From Pseudomonadota bacterium (GTDB lineage Bacteria > Pseudomonadota > Alphaproteobacteria > Micavibrionales > Micavibrionaceae): a stretch of 47,673 nt of DNA. Below the pieces are notes generated by a model. That model saw only the letters and a list, made by a program, of their open reading frames with translations. It made no database searches and was not told where the DNA came from. Location of the stretch: assembly GCA_963204715.1 (NCBI GenBank), contig CAUJHK010000038.1:1-47673 (forward strand), read 5' to 3'. The position numbers and the translations under genes were made by a program. Below, in pieces: positions 8,982 through 16,734 of the stretch. Within the stretch, counting starts at the first letter, position 1, and every line of letters begins with the position of its first letter.

Positions 8982-9356
8982 TTACGGGTCAAAAACAAGT
9001 GTTGTCGTGTCCTCGCTAGGGCAGGTTATTTTTCTATAAAAGCAATGCGGACGTCCTGTATGGCAGGCGCCTTTGTGGGTTTCCACCAGCATCAAAATGG
9101 CATCTTGGTCGCAATCAACGCGTATTTCACGGATTTTCTGGATGCCGCCACTGGTCGCGCCTTTGTGCCATAGCTGGTTGCGGGAACGGCTCCAATAATG
9201 CGCTTCGCCCGTTGCTAGGGACTTTTTCAAGGCCTCCTCGTTCATCCAGGCCAGCATTAAAACCTGTTTGGTCTGCCAGTCTTGTGCGATAGCGGCAATA
9301 AGACCATCCTTGTTATAATTGGGGGACAGTGTGATTGTTTCATCCAATGGGATCAC
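8982..9356 (-). CDS. hisI: Phosphoribosyl-AMP cyclohydrolase
   Basis: About 124 residues; the histidine-pathway enzyme that opens the adenine ring of PR-AMP. Signatures are VLMLAWMNEEAL, HYWSRSRNQLWHKG-ATSGG, the metal-binding DCDQDA and the cysteine pair in GACHTGRPHCFYR. A longer frame begins at 9440, but a GTG at 9356 overlaps the pyrC stop as GTGA with TGGAG nine bases ahead. This is a classic coupled start and matches family length. It is a stand-alone HisI without the HisE half. Pairing with pyrC rather than other his genes is notable; both enzymes open or close a cyclic amide in nucleotide-like substrates, but no shared pathway is implied. Confidence 0.93.
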   Translation of the reverse strand: MIPLDETITLSPNYNKDGLIAAIAQDWQTKQVLMLAWMNEEALKKSLATGEAHYWSRSRNQLWHKGATSGGIQKIREIRVDCDQDAILMLVETHKGACHTGRPHCFYRKITCPSEDTTTLVFDP

Positions 9357-10438
9357 AATAAAACGCTCCACTCCAAAGATTTCTGGCCAAGACCCAGCGG
9401 CAAGGGCATCACAGCTCCGTCTGGTGTTGGCACAGCGCAAACCTCTTGCGACTTTTTGATGAGGGTAAAGGTTTTTTGTGGCGCGGGAAGGTTATAGAAA
9501 GCTGCTCCGTTGTGACATAAAAAGGCTTCAAAAACACCCTGTCCCTTTTTTAAATCAAATGATTGTATATAGAGTTGTGGGGCTACACCGCCCGTAAAAC
9601 AGCCTGCGGCACATCCACACTCTGTGGCTTTGGTGGTGTGTGGCGCGCTGTCTGTTCCGGCAAAAAACTTTGTATTTTTGTCACTGTTGACGGCACTCAA
9701 CAAGGCCTCGCGGTCTTCTTCAAACTTTACCAACGGCAGACAGTAAAGATGGTATTTCAAACCTTGCAGTAAGTCTGCCACCGTAAACATCAGATGCTGG
9801 GGCGTGATGGTTGCGCCAATGTTGTTGTCGGACTGCGCCACAAAATCCGCCGCCGTTTTTGTGGTGATGTGCTCACACACTATTTTTAACTTGGGGAATT
9901 TGTCGCGCAGGCGGGGCATGCGCTCGCGATAAAAATAATCTTCCGCGTTGGAGTTTTTACCAAAGTAGGACTCTCCGCTTAAACCGTGTTCTTCACCATG
10001 GACGCATAATATAACGCCCATTTCTTCCATCGCGGCCAAAACACCATTGCTCATAAAGCTTTCCAGAGGACGGCCATGGTCCGCGTTGGTCGTGCCGTGG
10101 GGTGGGTAGTATTTGGCTGCTTGAAGGAGGCCAGAGCCCACTCCAGATTTTATCATGTCCCCTGATGTATCCCCCGTAAGGTAAAGAGGAGTTAATAAAA
10201 CATCGAATTTATCCCCCCCAGCCGTCAAAATCATGGAGCGGTATTCTTCTATGCTCCAATAAGGCAAAGAATCTTTTTGGTGGATTTTGCCCACGGGTGG
10301 CTTGGTGTTTGGCATGGCCAAAAGGCCTGCGCAGCCCATGGAAATATGAGCGTTTACATAGGCTTGCATGGACTGCCCTTGGCGTAAATGGACGTGCAAA
10401 TCATACCAAAGGGGTAGGGTAATGGATTCTATACTCAT
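9353..10438 (-). CDS. pyrC: Dihydroorotase, homodimeric type II-like
   Basis: A 361-residue amidohydrolase that cyclises carbamoyl-aspartate to dihydroorotate. The metal-binding LHVHLRQG is at residues 14-21, the likely carboxylated lysine lies in AAKYYPPHGTTN, and VHGE, CEHITTKTAADFV and GTDSAPH supply the remaining His and Asp ligands. The GTTN and TDSAPH motifs fit the E. coli-type PyrC. Its stop codon overlaps the GTG start of hisI. Confidence 0.93.
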   Translation of the reverse strand: MSIESITLPLWYDLHVHLRQGQSMQAYVNAHISMGCAGLLAMPNTKPPVGKIHQKDSLPYWSIEEYRSMILTAGGDKFDVLLTPLYLTGDTSGDMIKSGVGSGLLQAAKYYPPHGTTNADHGRPLESFMSNGVLAAMEEMGVILCVHGEEHGLSGESYFGKNSNAEDYFYRERMPRLRDKFPKLKIVCEHITTKTAADFVAQSDNNIGATITPQHLMFTVADLLQGLKYHLYCLPLVKFEEDREALLSAVNSDKNTKFFAGTDSAPHTTKATECGCAAGCFTGGVAPQLYIQSFDLKKGQGVFEAFLCHNGAAFYNLPAPQKTFTLIKKSQEVCAVPTPDGAVMPLPLGLGQKSLEWSVLL

Positions 10439-10550
10439 GCCCTGACTATCGTCGTTGTGTCATTTTTTTTCAAGATGTAAACACTTTTTTAACTTTTCAA
10501 CCATAGATTACATAATATCTTAATTCTGAAACCTTGTGGGGAGGTCTGTG

Positions 10551-11459
10551 ATGAAGGTTATTACTGAAACTGCTGAACACTGCTTTTTAAACTTTTTGGA
10601 CAAATTAAATAAAAATCCATCGGGATGGGTGGCCTTTACATTCCCATTCTCAAAAAAATTACAACATGATGTGGTGATGCGGGGGCGTTTGGCCATTCAA
10701 GAGGAGCTTAAACGTGCAGACCTTGAGGCAACAGCCTTTTTGGAAAAAATGCAACCCGTGTGTGTGGGTTTTACAAACCTTGTGACCTACCGTTTTGCTG
10801 ACAATGACATTCTATTGATGTGCCGTCCCAAAGACGAGGCAGAGCAAAAGAAAGTTAAAGAGGCTTTTCAAAAACTATCTAAAAATGATTCAGATTGTGT
10901 TGGAAGTTATGGCCATCTGACCAAGGATTTATATATTTTCCAAAAGCTGGCAGATCATAAGCTTTTAAGTGCAAAGAAAATTGAAGCCTATATGGAACTT
11001 GCAAACGAAGATGTTGTGGCCAGCTTGCCCCTACGCAGAAACAAAAGGGAACAGCCTCTTGTGCTGGTCGTGGAGGATGACCGCTTTAGCTCCTCTTATA
11101 TAACAGGGTTTTTAAAGGATTATGATGTCGTTGTGGCGCGTACAGGTGAAGAGGCCATTTTAAAATATATTGAAGAAGCGCCTGATGCGGTGTTTTTGGA
11201 TGTACATTTGCCAGGCTTGAACGGCCATCAAGTGCTACAAGCCATCAAGGGCATGGATTCGGAGGCTTTTGTGGTGATGTTGAGCGTTGACACGGTGCAA
11301 TCCAGCATTATGGCCGCAAGCCGCAATGGTGCTATCAGCTATTTGAAAAAGCCGTTCAGCCGTGAGCGCGTTCTAAACACCTTGCGCCTGTCACCTTTTA
11401 TCCGCGATAGCATTGGCGTTTTGCCCTATAGTGTTACACAAACAAGTGGTCGCCTATAG
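10551..11459 (+). CDS. Response regulator with C-terminal receiver domain
   Basis: About 302 residues. The first 160 form an alpha/beta domain I do not recognise, starting with a helix-rich EHCFLNFLDKLNK. A CheY-like receiver follows from about residue 168: acidic pocket VVEDD, phospho-acceptor Asp217 in AVFLDVHLPGLNG, Ser in VVMLSVD and Lys in SYLKKPFS. No DNA-binding or enzymatic output domain follows. The receiver is C-terminal, so the N-terminal domain may be the output, or the protein may work as a shuttle. A strong GGGGAGG six bases ahead fixes the ATG at 10551. Its 3' end overlaps the convergent MBL-fold gene by 26 bases. No kinase gene is adjacent. Confidence 0.88.
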   Translation: MKVITETAEHCFLNFLDKLNKNPSGWVAFTFPFSKKLQHDVVMRGRLAIQEELKRADLEATAFLEKMQPVCVGFTNLVTYRFADNDILLMCRPKDEAEQKKVKEAFQKLSKNDSDCVGSYGHLTKDLYIFQKLADHKLLSAKKIEAYMELANEDVVASLPLRRNKREQPLVLVVEDDRFSSSYITGFLKDYDVVVARTGEEAILKYIEEAPDAVFLDVHLPGLNGHQVLQAIKGMDSEAFVVMLSVDTVQSSIMAASRNGAISYLKKPFSRERVLNTLRLSPFIRDSIGVLPYSVTQTSGRL

Positions 11460-12444
11460 CGGGTATTAAAAACTGATTGTCGGCTATTTTGTGTATGTCT
11501 AGCATTTGCACAGTTCGCTTTCGCGGGTCATCAAATCCTTCATCGGTGAGCTGAAACACCTCAAAGTGAAAGCCCATAGATTTTTTCGCTTTTAAAATTT
11601 TATGGGCAGAGATGGCGTCTTCAGGATTCATATGGGCATAGGCCATAAACCATCTTGGCGCATACGCCCCAATCGGCAAAAGGGCAATATCTGGCGCACC
11701 GTGGCGTTTGTGAATATCTTCAAACACATGGCTGTGGAATCCTGTGTCACCTGCAAAATAAACGCGGTGCCCGCCAGATTCTACAACACACCCGCCCCAT
11801 AGATCGCGGTTGGTATCGCTAAAGCCCCTGCGCGACCAATGCTGCGATGGCGTCAGGGTCAAAGACACACCATCGCCCAAATCCGCACGATCATGCCAGT
11901 CCATCGCCGTGATGGGCTGGTCACCCACCACCAGTTTTATCAAACGCGGATTGCCAAGGGGGGTATAGAAATGCGGTTTTTTGTTTGATGCCAGCCACGA
12001 TAGGCTGGCCAAATCCATATGGTCATAGTGGTTGTGGCTGACAAAAACGGCGTGAATGTCGGGCAAGGACTCCATGGAAAAAGCAGGACTGGTCACTCTT
12101 TTAGGGCCAGCAAAGCCAAACGGGCTGGCACGCATGGAAAAAACGGGGTCAATCAGGATGTTTTTGCCTCTGACCTGCAGCAAAAAACTGGCATGGCCAA
12201 TATAGGTTACTTTTAAGGCATCAGATACTGGTTCAGGCGCAGGCTTTTCAGGCAGGTTTACAAAGTCAGGCCATGGCGCGCGGTTTCCTTCCATCCGCCA
12301 TTTTAAAACATCCCACAGGCCCTTCTTGGGCTTGGGGTTCCAAGGGTTGAAGAATTGTGTGCCATCAAAATGGTCTGATACCGCGCCTTTGTAATAATCA
12401 TCGTAGGTTTCGCTGATATTCTTGCTTGTGCTTTGCTCAGTCAT
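11434..12444 (-). CDS. MBL-fold hydrolase, NAPE-PLD/UlaG-like
   Basis: A 336-residue metallo-beta-lactamase-fold enzyme. It shows VTYIGHASFLLQ, ILIDPVFSMRASPFGFAGPKR, the dinuclear zinc motif SHNHYDHMD, a histidine in PSQHWSRR, the aspartate ligand of YFAGDTGFH and a late histidine in YAHMNPEDA. The FNPW motif near the N-terminus, the DPVFS block and the W-GG-VVE segment resemble the family of N-acyl-phosphatidylethanolamine phospholipase D and its bacterial relatives. Substrate is unknown; a lipid phosphodiester is a reasonable guess. No signal peptide is seen. It starts 36 bases from the divergent cysS gene. Confidence 0.85.
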   Translation of the reverse strand: MTEQSTSKNISETYDDYYKGAVSDHFDGTQFFNPWNPKPKKGLWDVLKWRMEGNRAPWPDFVNLPEKPAPEPVSDALKVTYIGHASFLLQVRGKNILIDPVFSMRASPFGFAGPKRVTSPAFSMESLPDIHAVFVSHNHYDHMDLASLSWLASNKKPHFYTPLGNPRLIKLVVGDQPITAMDWHDRADLGDGVSLTLTPSQHWSRRGFSDTNRDLWGGCVVESGGHRVYFAGDTGFHSHVFEDIHKRHGAPDIALLPIGAYAPRWFMAYAHMNPEDAISAHKILKAKKSMGFHFEVFQLTDEGFDDPRKRTVQMLDIHKIADNQFLIPAIGDHLFV

Positions 12445-12479
12445 TGAAATCCTTTGTCATTTTGTGCCAGTGTGGGGGC

Positions 12480-13859
12480 ATGAGCCTTCTTGAAATGAAA
12501 TTATATAACTCACTGACCCGCGAAAAACAGGTCTTTGCCCCCATTGACCCCAGCCATATCCGCATATATGCCTGCGGGCCAACGGTTTATAACTATGCCC
12601 ATAGCTGCAAAGCGCGCATGGCGGTGGTGTTTGAACTGCTCGCCCGCGTTTTAAAAACGCTTTATCCGCGCGTGACCTACGCCTCCAACATCACCGATAT
12701 TGATGATAGAATCATGGAAGCGGCGTTGGAGTCGGGTGAGGACATCTCTTCCATCACCCAAAAATACACAAAGATTTACAATGATGATATGGCAAGCCTT
12801 GGCGCCGCCATGCCCGACATTCAGCCAAAAGCTACTGAACATCTGCCAGAGATGATTTCATTGATGGAAAATCTTATTGCAAAAGGCCATGCCTATGAGG
12901 CGATGGGTCATGTCTTGTTCCATGTGCCTTCCGACCCTTCTTATGGCGTGCTGTCGGGGCGTTCCCGCGATGAGCAGATTGCAGGCGCGCGCGTGGAAAT
13001 ATCTCCTTTTAAAAAAGACCCAGCGGATTTTGTGTTGTGGAAGCCCTCAACGCCTGACCAGCCAGGCTGGGACTCCCCATGGGGGCGTGGCCGCCCAGGC
13101 TGGCATATTGAATGCTCCGCCATGGTGGAAAAGCATCTTGGCCTGCCCTTTGATATCCATGGCGGCGGGGCGGATTTGAAGTTCCCGCACCATGAAAATG
13201 AAATCGCCCAAAGCTGCTGCGCCCATGGTACGCAAAATGACCCATCTTCTTTTGCAAAATTCTGGGTTCATAATGGCTTTGTCACCGTGAATGGAGAGAA
13301 GATGTCAAAATCTCTGGGCAACTTCACGCTCGCCCATGACCTGATAAAAACCCACAAAGGAGAGGTGTTGCGCCTAACGCTTCTAGGGGCGCATTATCGC
13401 CAGCCGCTGGACTGGTCGGACGAGGCCATTCATCAGTCGCAAAAACAGCTTGATGGGTTTTATAGCCAGCTCCACGCGCTTGAAAATGTTGCGCCATCCA
13501 AGGAGGATGTCCCCACCGACATTCTGGAAGCACTGTATGATGATTTGAACACGCCGCTCGCGGTGTCGCGCATCCACACGCTCATAAAGGATGAAACATC
13601 AAAAGAGGCCTTGAAAGGCAAGCTTTTGGCCGTAGGAAAGCTTCTGGGTATTTTGCAAGAAGACCCCGCAAAATGGCTGGGCTATGGTCAGGATGTTGCA
13701 GGTATTGATGGTGCGGAGATAGAATCTTTGCTGCAGAAAAGGGCGGAAGCTAAAACAGCCAAGGATTTTGCGCTGGCAGATTCCATCCGCAAAAAGCTTG
13801 ATAATATGGGCATCGCCATTGAGGATACGCCGCAAGGGCCAAAGTGGAAGAAAAAATAG
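12480..13859 (+). CDS. cysS: Cysteinyl-tRNA synthetase with altered HIGH motif
   Basis: A 459-residue class I synthetase. Zinc and cysteine-binding residues are seen in YACGPTVYNY, WHIECSAM and FPHHENEIAQS, the Rossmann fold in NITDIDDRIMEAA, and a perfect KMSKS in GEKMSKSLGNF. The HIGH motif, expected as HIGN or HIGH after TVYxxA, reads AHSCKAR, so only the first histidine is kept. The rest of the protein, including the C-terminal DALR-type helical part and the anticodon-binding tail, looks intact and length is normal. The ATG at 12480 follows a G-rich stretch; an ATG at 12495 is an alternative. It ends one base before a convergent gene. Confidence 0.95.
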   Translation: MSLLEMKLYNSLTREKQVFAPIDPSHIRIYACGPTVYNYAHSCKARMAVVFELLARVLKTLYPRVTYASNITDIDDRIMEAALESGEDISSITQKYTKIYNDDMASLGAAMPDIQPKATEHLPEMISLMENLIAKGHAYEAMGHVLFHVPSDPSYGVLSGRSRDEQIAGARVEISPFKKDPADFVLWKPSTPDQPGWDSPWGRGRPGWHIECSAMVEKHLGLPFDIHGGGADLKFPHHENEIAQSCCAHGTQNDPSSFAKFWVHNGFVTVNGEKMSKSLGNFTLAHDLIKTHKGEVLRLTLLGAHYRQPLDWSDEAIHQSQKQLDGFYSQLHALENVAPSKEDVPTDILEALYDDLNTPLAVSRIHTLIKDETSKEALKGKLLAVGKLLGILQEDPAKWLGYGQDVAGIDGAEIESLLQKRAEAKTAKDFALADSIRKKLDNMGIAIEDTPQGPKWKKK

Positions 13860-13860
13860 T

Positions 13861-14535
13861 CTAGCGGGCGATGAGAACTTTATAAAAATTCCCAGAGCTT
13901 CCATCATCCATGCAGCCTGAAGCTTTTCCTGCGTAGATAGAGCTTACATCATCACCAATACCATCGGCGATACTAGACGCAAAACTTCCTTGAAAGTCTT
14001 GTGTGGCTGTCCCTACACTTTCTGGCCAAGGGTCTTGGCCCATCAACATCTGGTTTATTTCTTGGCAAACAGTGGGTTTTAAGCCAACCACCCACAGAAC
14101 AAGATCCACATTTGCGGTTCCAATATCCTGCACAATAAATTGTGAGTTGAACCAGTAATGCTCCCATGCCCCAGTCACTTGATAATCGGGATTCACAGCC
14201 GTGTAATTTACTTTGCCGCCAGTGGTTTTGAATATATCGCAACTTCCATCCGCGGGCGCGCCTGCGTTGGCAAAAATGCCAGCTGTTTGCGGCGTATCAA
14301 AATTAAGCTGGGTTTCATTACATCCAGTAAGTCGTAATTTGTTTACGGCTGTGCCTATGGAATCTGCCATGGAGATAAGCTCTTGCGCGGCAAGCTTTGA
14401 TTGCTCTTTGGTCAAGGAGGACTCTCCTACACGTGATCCTTGCAAAACGGCATAGCTGAGAGCCGAGAACATTACAATCGCGAGTAAAATCATTACAAAG
14501 ATAGAGCCGCGCTGGTTTTTTTGTGAAGGCGTCAT
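13861..14535 (-). CDS. Pseudopilin-like membrane-anchored protein
   Basis: A 224-residue protein with a short basic leader ending in QRG at residue 10, then SIFVMILLAIVMFSALSYAV. This is one N-terminal hydrophobic helix placed as in type IV prepilins and PilX-like minor pilins. The usual Glu at mature position 5 is absent. The rest is a periplasmic domain with six to seven cysteines, including GCNETQ, GSCDIF, TVCQEI and SGCMDD, which could form disulphides. No pilus machinery is nearby. It is followed on the same strand after a 23-base gap by a small unknown protein gene upstream. Function is unknown. Confidence 0.7.
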   Translation of the reverse strand: MTPSQKNQRGSIFVMILLAIVMFSALSYAVLQGSRVGESSLTKEQSKLAAQELISMADSIGTAVNKLRLTGCNETQLNFDTPQTAGIFANAGAPADGSCDIFKTTGGKVNYTAVNPDYQVTGAWEHYWFNSQFIVQDIGTANVDLVLWVVGLKPTVCQEINQMLMGQDPWPESVGTATQDFQGSFASSIADGIGDDVSSIYAGKASGCMDDGSSGNFYKVLIAR

Positions 14536-14558
14536 GGGTAAAGTTTACACCAGTTTGC

Positions 14559-14954
14559 TTAAGAGGCTATAAAATCTTTGAAATCCTTGGTGCAGGATTT
14601 GGGGATGTGGACTTGAACATTTTTGGCACCAAGACTGGCCAGCGTTAAAAAAACCTCGCGCCCCGCGCCAATTTCCACATTGTCCATGATCCCAATGCCA
14701 AGGACAGGGCGGTCGAGAGGCGCGTGGCGGCTCAACGCTTTTTCGACGGCTGCGCGCTTGTCATGCTCTTTTAAGGGAAGATCGTCCAGTGTGCGGACGC
14801 TGCCATCCTCCGCCAGCCATTCAAAGCTGAAGAGGGAGGCTTTCCAGCTTTTTATAACTTTGCTGCAATCCACAAAGACAACGTCATACCGTGCTTCCTT
14901 GCCCTTGATGGCAGGGTTATCGTTAAAACGGGGTAATGGTGCAGTTTTGGTCAT
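14559..14954 (-). CDS. Hypothetical 131-residue protein
   Basis: I do not recognise this family. The protein is soluble, with no signal peptide or membrane helix. It reads as alpha/beta: YDVVFVDCSKVIKSWKASLFSFEWL, then a charged linker, then RPVLGIGIMDNVEIGAGREVFLTLASLG and AKNVQVHIPKSCTKDFKDF. It lies 23 bases upstream of the pseudopilin-like gene on the same strand and the two are probably co-transcribed. Confidence 0.65.
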   Translation of the reverse strand: MTKTAPLPRFNDNPAIKGKEARYDVVFVDCSKVIKSWKASLFSFEWLAEDGSVRTLDDLPLKEHDKRAAVEKALSRHAPLDRPVLGIGIMDNVEIGAGREVFLTLASLGAKNVQVHIPKSCTKDFKDFIAS

Positions 14955-15013
14955 CTCGTATCAAGGCTCTTGCGGTTTTTCCAAACCCACTTTAAATTGA
15001 AACTGGATAACAA

Positions 15014-15208
15014 ATGGTTAAAGACAAGATGGTTCGCCCTATGACACAACCCCCTGAAGTGATTGAAGTTTCTGCCGATGTGGATTCTGTGAAATGCAAT
15101 GGCGGCAATGGCGCGCTGGGTCACCCTGTGGTCTGGTACAGCTTTGATGGCAAATCGCAGGTGGAATGCGCTTATTGTGACCGCCTGTTCTTGAAAAAAT
15201 CTGCATAA
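15014..15208 (+). CDS. NDUFS6-like zinc-finger (zf-CHCC) protein
   Basis: A 64-residue protein with the pattern C-x8-H-x14-C-x2-C, as VKCNGGNGALGHPVVWY followed by VECAYCDRLF. This is the CHCC zinc finger found in mitochondrial complex I subunit NDUFS6 and in small alphaproteobacterial proteins, where a complex I assembly role is proposed. GGA lies six bases before the ATG at 15014; later ATGs at 15029 and 15041 are alternatives. It lies just upstream of hsp20, whose -35 box falls inside its last codons. Confidence 0.85.
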   Translation: MVKDKMVRPMTQPPEVIEVSADVDSVKCNGGNGALGHPVVWYSFDGKSQVECAYCDRLFLKKSA

Positions 15209-15218
15209 ATATTATATT
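15191..15218 (+). promoter_or_regulatory. Promoter of hsp20
   Basis: TTGAAA at 15191-15196 and TATATT at 15213-15218 are separated by 16 bases. The extended CTTGAAA also fits the -35 of RpoH-type heat-shock promoters, but the -10 lacks the CCCCAT core, so sigma-70 and sigma-32 use cannot be told apart. Predicted start near 15225 leaves a leader of about 60 bases. Confidence 0.55.
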
Positions 15219-15258
15219 ATGGTTTTACAGGGCGCTGCACGGTGCGGGCCTTTAAACA

Positions 15259-15278
15259 TTGCTCGCTTGTATGAGGAG
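15259..15278 (+). promoter_or_regulatory. ROSE-like RNA thermometer hairpin at the hsp20 ribosome site
   Basis: TTGCTC (15259-15264) pairs with the ribosome site GAGGAG (15273-15278) across an eight-base loop: U.G, U-A, a G.G mismatch, then C-G, U-A, C-G. A UYGCU element facing the Shine-Dalgarno across a G.G mismatch is the known core of ROSE thermometers, which control small heat-shock genes in alphaproteobacteria. The hairpin is read by eye. Confidence 0.55.
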
Positions 15279-15283
15279 TAGAC

Positions 15284-15733
15284 ATGACCACACGTTTATC
15301 TGTTTTTGACAGTCCATTGTTTTTGGGTTTTGACCAGTTTGAAAAGACGGTTGACCGCATGCGTAAAACTGCCGCCGAAGGCTATCCGCCCTATAATATT
15401 GAGCAGGTGGGAGATCATGGCCTGCGCATCACGCTTGCCGTCGCTGGCTTTTCCATGGATGAGCTTGATATTGAAATTGAGAAAAACCAGCTCAACATTC
15501 GCGGTCGCCAAAAAGAAGAAGAGGGGCGCGTGTTTCTTCATCGCGGCATTGCTGCCCGCCAGTTCCAGCGCAGCTTTGTACTGGCCGAAGAGATTGAGGT
15601 ATTGGGGGCAACGCTGGACAACGGCCTGCTTCACATTGATATGAAGCGGCATGAGCCCGAAAGCATTGTCCGTAAAATCCAGATTTCTGGCAAATCACAT
15701 CAAGAACCCGTTGGCATCGAGAACAAAGAATGA
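15284..15733 (+). CDS. Small heat-shock protein Hsp20 (IbpA-like)
   Basis: A 149-residue alpha-crystallin chaperone that binds unfolding proteins until DnaK/ClpB act. The alpha-crystallin domain covers roughly residues 38-130: YPPYNIEQVGDHGLRITLAVAGF, LDIEIEKNQLNIRGRQ, the FLHRGIAARQFQRSFVLAE loop, and the conserved A-x-L-x-N-G-L-L motif seen as ATLDNGLLHIDM. The N-terminus LSVFDSPLFLGFDQFEKTVDRM is typical of the alphaproteobacterial IbpA type. A GAGGAG ribosome site lies five bases before the ATG and appears sequestered in a hairpin. DUF1150 follows. Confidence 0.95.
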   Translation: MTTRLSVFDSPLFLGFDQFEKTVDRMRKTAAEGYPPYNIEQVGDHGLRITLAVAGFSMDELDIEIEKNQLNIRGRQKEEEGRVFLHRGIAARQFQRSFVLAEEIEVLGATLDNGLLHIDMKRHEPESIVRKIQISGKSHQEPVGIENKE

Positions 15734-15791
15734 CACAATGTAAGGGTGTGTTAATCTTTTTTGGCCTATGATGCACGAAAGGCAAGATAAT

Positions 15792-16034
15792 ATGAACAAC
15801 AACACATCACAAGACACAGTGCGCGAGCTTTTGAAAAGCCTTTCCGCCCGTGATTTTCTTAAAATTGGCATGGATGAAATAGCCTATGTGCGCCCTGTGA
15901 CACTCTCGGGGCATAACAAGCCCGCCTATGGCGTCTATGCGGCAGACGGCACGCAGCTTTCTGTTCTTGATAATATGGACATGGCCATGGCCACCTTGCG
16001 GCACAATGATTTGCTGGCTGTGACATTGCATTAA
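15792..16034 (+). CDS. DUF1150 family protein
   Basis: An 80-residue acidic soluble protein containing FLKIGMDEIAYVRPV, AYGVYAADGTQLSVLDN and a C-terminal RHNDLLAVTLH. It matches the DUF1150 family, which in alphaproteobacteria is often encoded directly after an Hsp20 gene, as here (58 bases). Function is unknown; the linkage suggests a stress role. AAGG nine bases upstream supports the ATG at 15792 over the one at 15768. A strong terminator follows. Confidence 0.85.
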   Translation: MNNNTSQDTVRELLKSLSARDFLKIGMDEIAYVRPVTLSGHNKPAYGVYAADGTQLSVLDNMDMAMATLRHNDLLAVTLH

Positions 16035-16039
16035 AATTA

Positions 16040-16063
16040 AAAACAGCCCTTGGGGGCTGTTTT
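16040..16063. terminator. Bidirectional terminator between DUF1150 and ptsN
   Basis: AAAACAGCCC and GGGCTGTTTT form a perfect 10-bp stem with a four-base loop. T residues flank on both strands, so it can serve both convergent genes (stops at 16034 and 16071). Confidence 0.9.
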
Positions 16064-16070
16064 CTTATCT

Positions 16071-16553
16071 TTACGCCGCAATCTTTTTGGAAGGTGAGGG
16101 ATTAAAGATGGCCTTAATTTCTTTTTCATCCACCGCATTCCTGATTTTTTTGCACAAATCACCATCACGCAGCGTGCGTGACAAACGGGCAATGGTCTGA
16201 AGGTAGGATGATCCTTCGCGCTCAGGGGTGAGGATAAGGCACAAGATATCGACGTTTTTGTTGTCGGGCGTGTTCATGGCTATGGCATTTTTTATGCGCA
16301 CAAAAACATTCAGGTTTTTTTGCAGACCACTCATTTGTAAATGCATGATGGCAAGGCCGTTGCCGTTGGCGGATGGATTGCTTTTTTCTTTTTCTACAAA
16401 GCGATCACACAAAATTTTCTCGTTGATACCAATGCTGGCGGCAACGCTTTTGGCTATGGCGGCAAAGGCCTGTTTTTGGTTGGCAACCGCCAGACAGGGA
16501 ATAATCAGGCCAAATTCAATGCTTATCGGGCTTTGCGCGTTTGATGTGTTCAT
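16071..16553 (-). CDS. ptsN: PTS IIA-like nitrogen regulatory protein
   Basis: A 160-residue EIIA (fructose/mannitol-type) domain. It is the terminal phospho-carrier of the nitrogen PTS and regulates potassium uptake and other targets. The phosphorylated histidine is probably His71, in GNGLAIMHLQM; the usual context is GIAIPH, so the Pro is Met here. The fold markers ILCDRFVEKE and VDILCLILTPEREGSSYLQTIARLSRTLRD are clear. It lies downstream of hpf, the normal rpoN-hpf-ptsN order, but one extra gene is inserted between them. Confidence 0.85.
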   Translation of the reverse strand: MNTSNAQSPISIEFGLIIPCLAVANQKQAFAAIAKSVAASIGINEKILCDRFVEKEKSNPSANGNGLAIMHLQMSGLQKNLNVFVRIKNAIAMNTPDNKNVDILCLILTPEREGSSYLQTIARLSRTLRDGDLCKKIRNAVDEKEIKAIFNPSPSKKIAA

Positions 16554-16677
16554 AGAAATTTCCCCTTACTTCTATGCGGGTGTTTAAACTGATTTGCTTT
16601 GATCCCAAAACAGTTTTTGACGTTTCAGCAAAAAATTTTTCAGTTTTTTTTCAATGGGTATTTTTACCAAAATAGAC

Positions 16678-16692
16678 TTAAGTTTTGGTTAA
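16678..16692. promoter_or_regulatory. TTAA-N7-TTAA site upstream of ptsN
   Basis: TTAAGTTTTGGTTAA has the spacing of CtrA boxes and lies about 125 bases upstream of ptsN. On the minus strand it begins TTAACC, as in the CtrA half site. The region is AT-rich, so chance is possible. Confidence 0.3.
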
Positions 16693-16734
16693 GCGTGATG
16701 TTTAGGAAAAGAAATAAAAGAACATATTTTTGTA

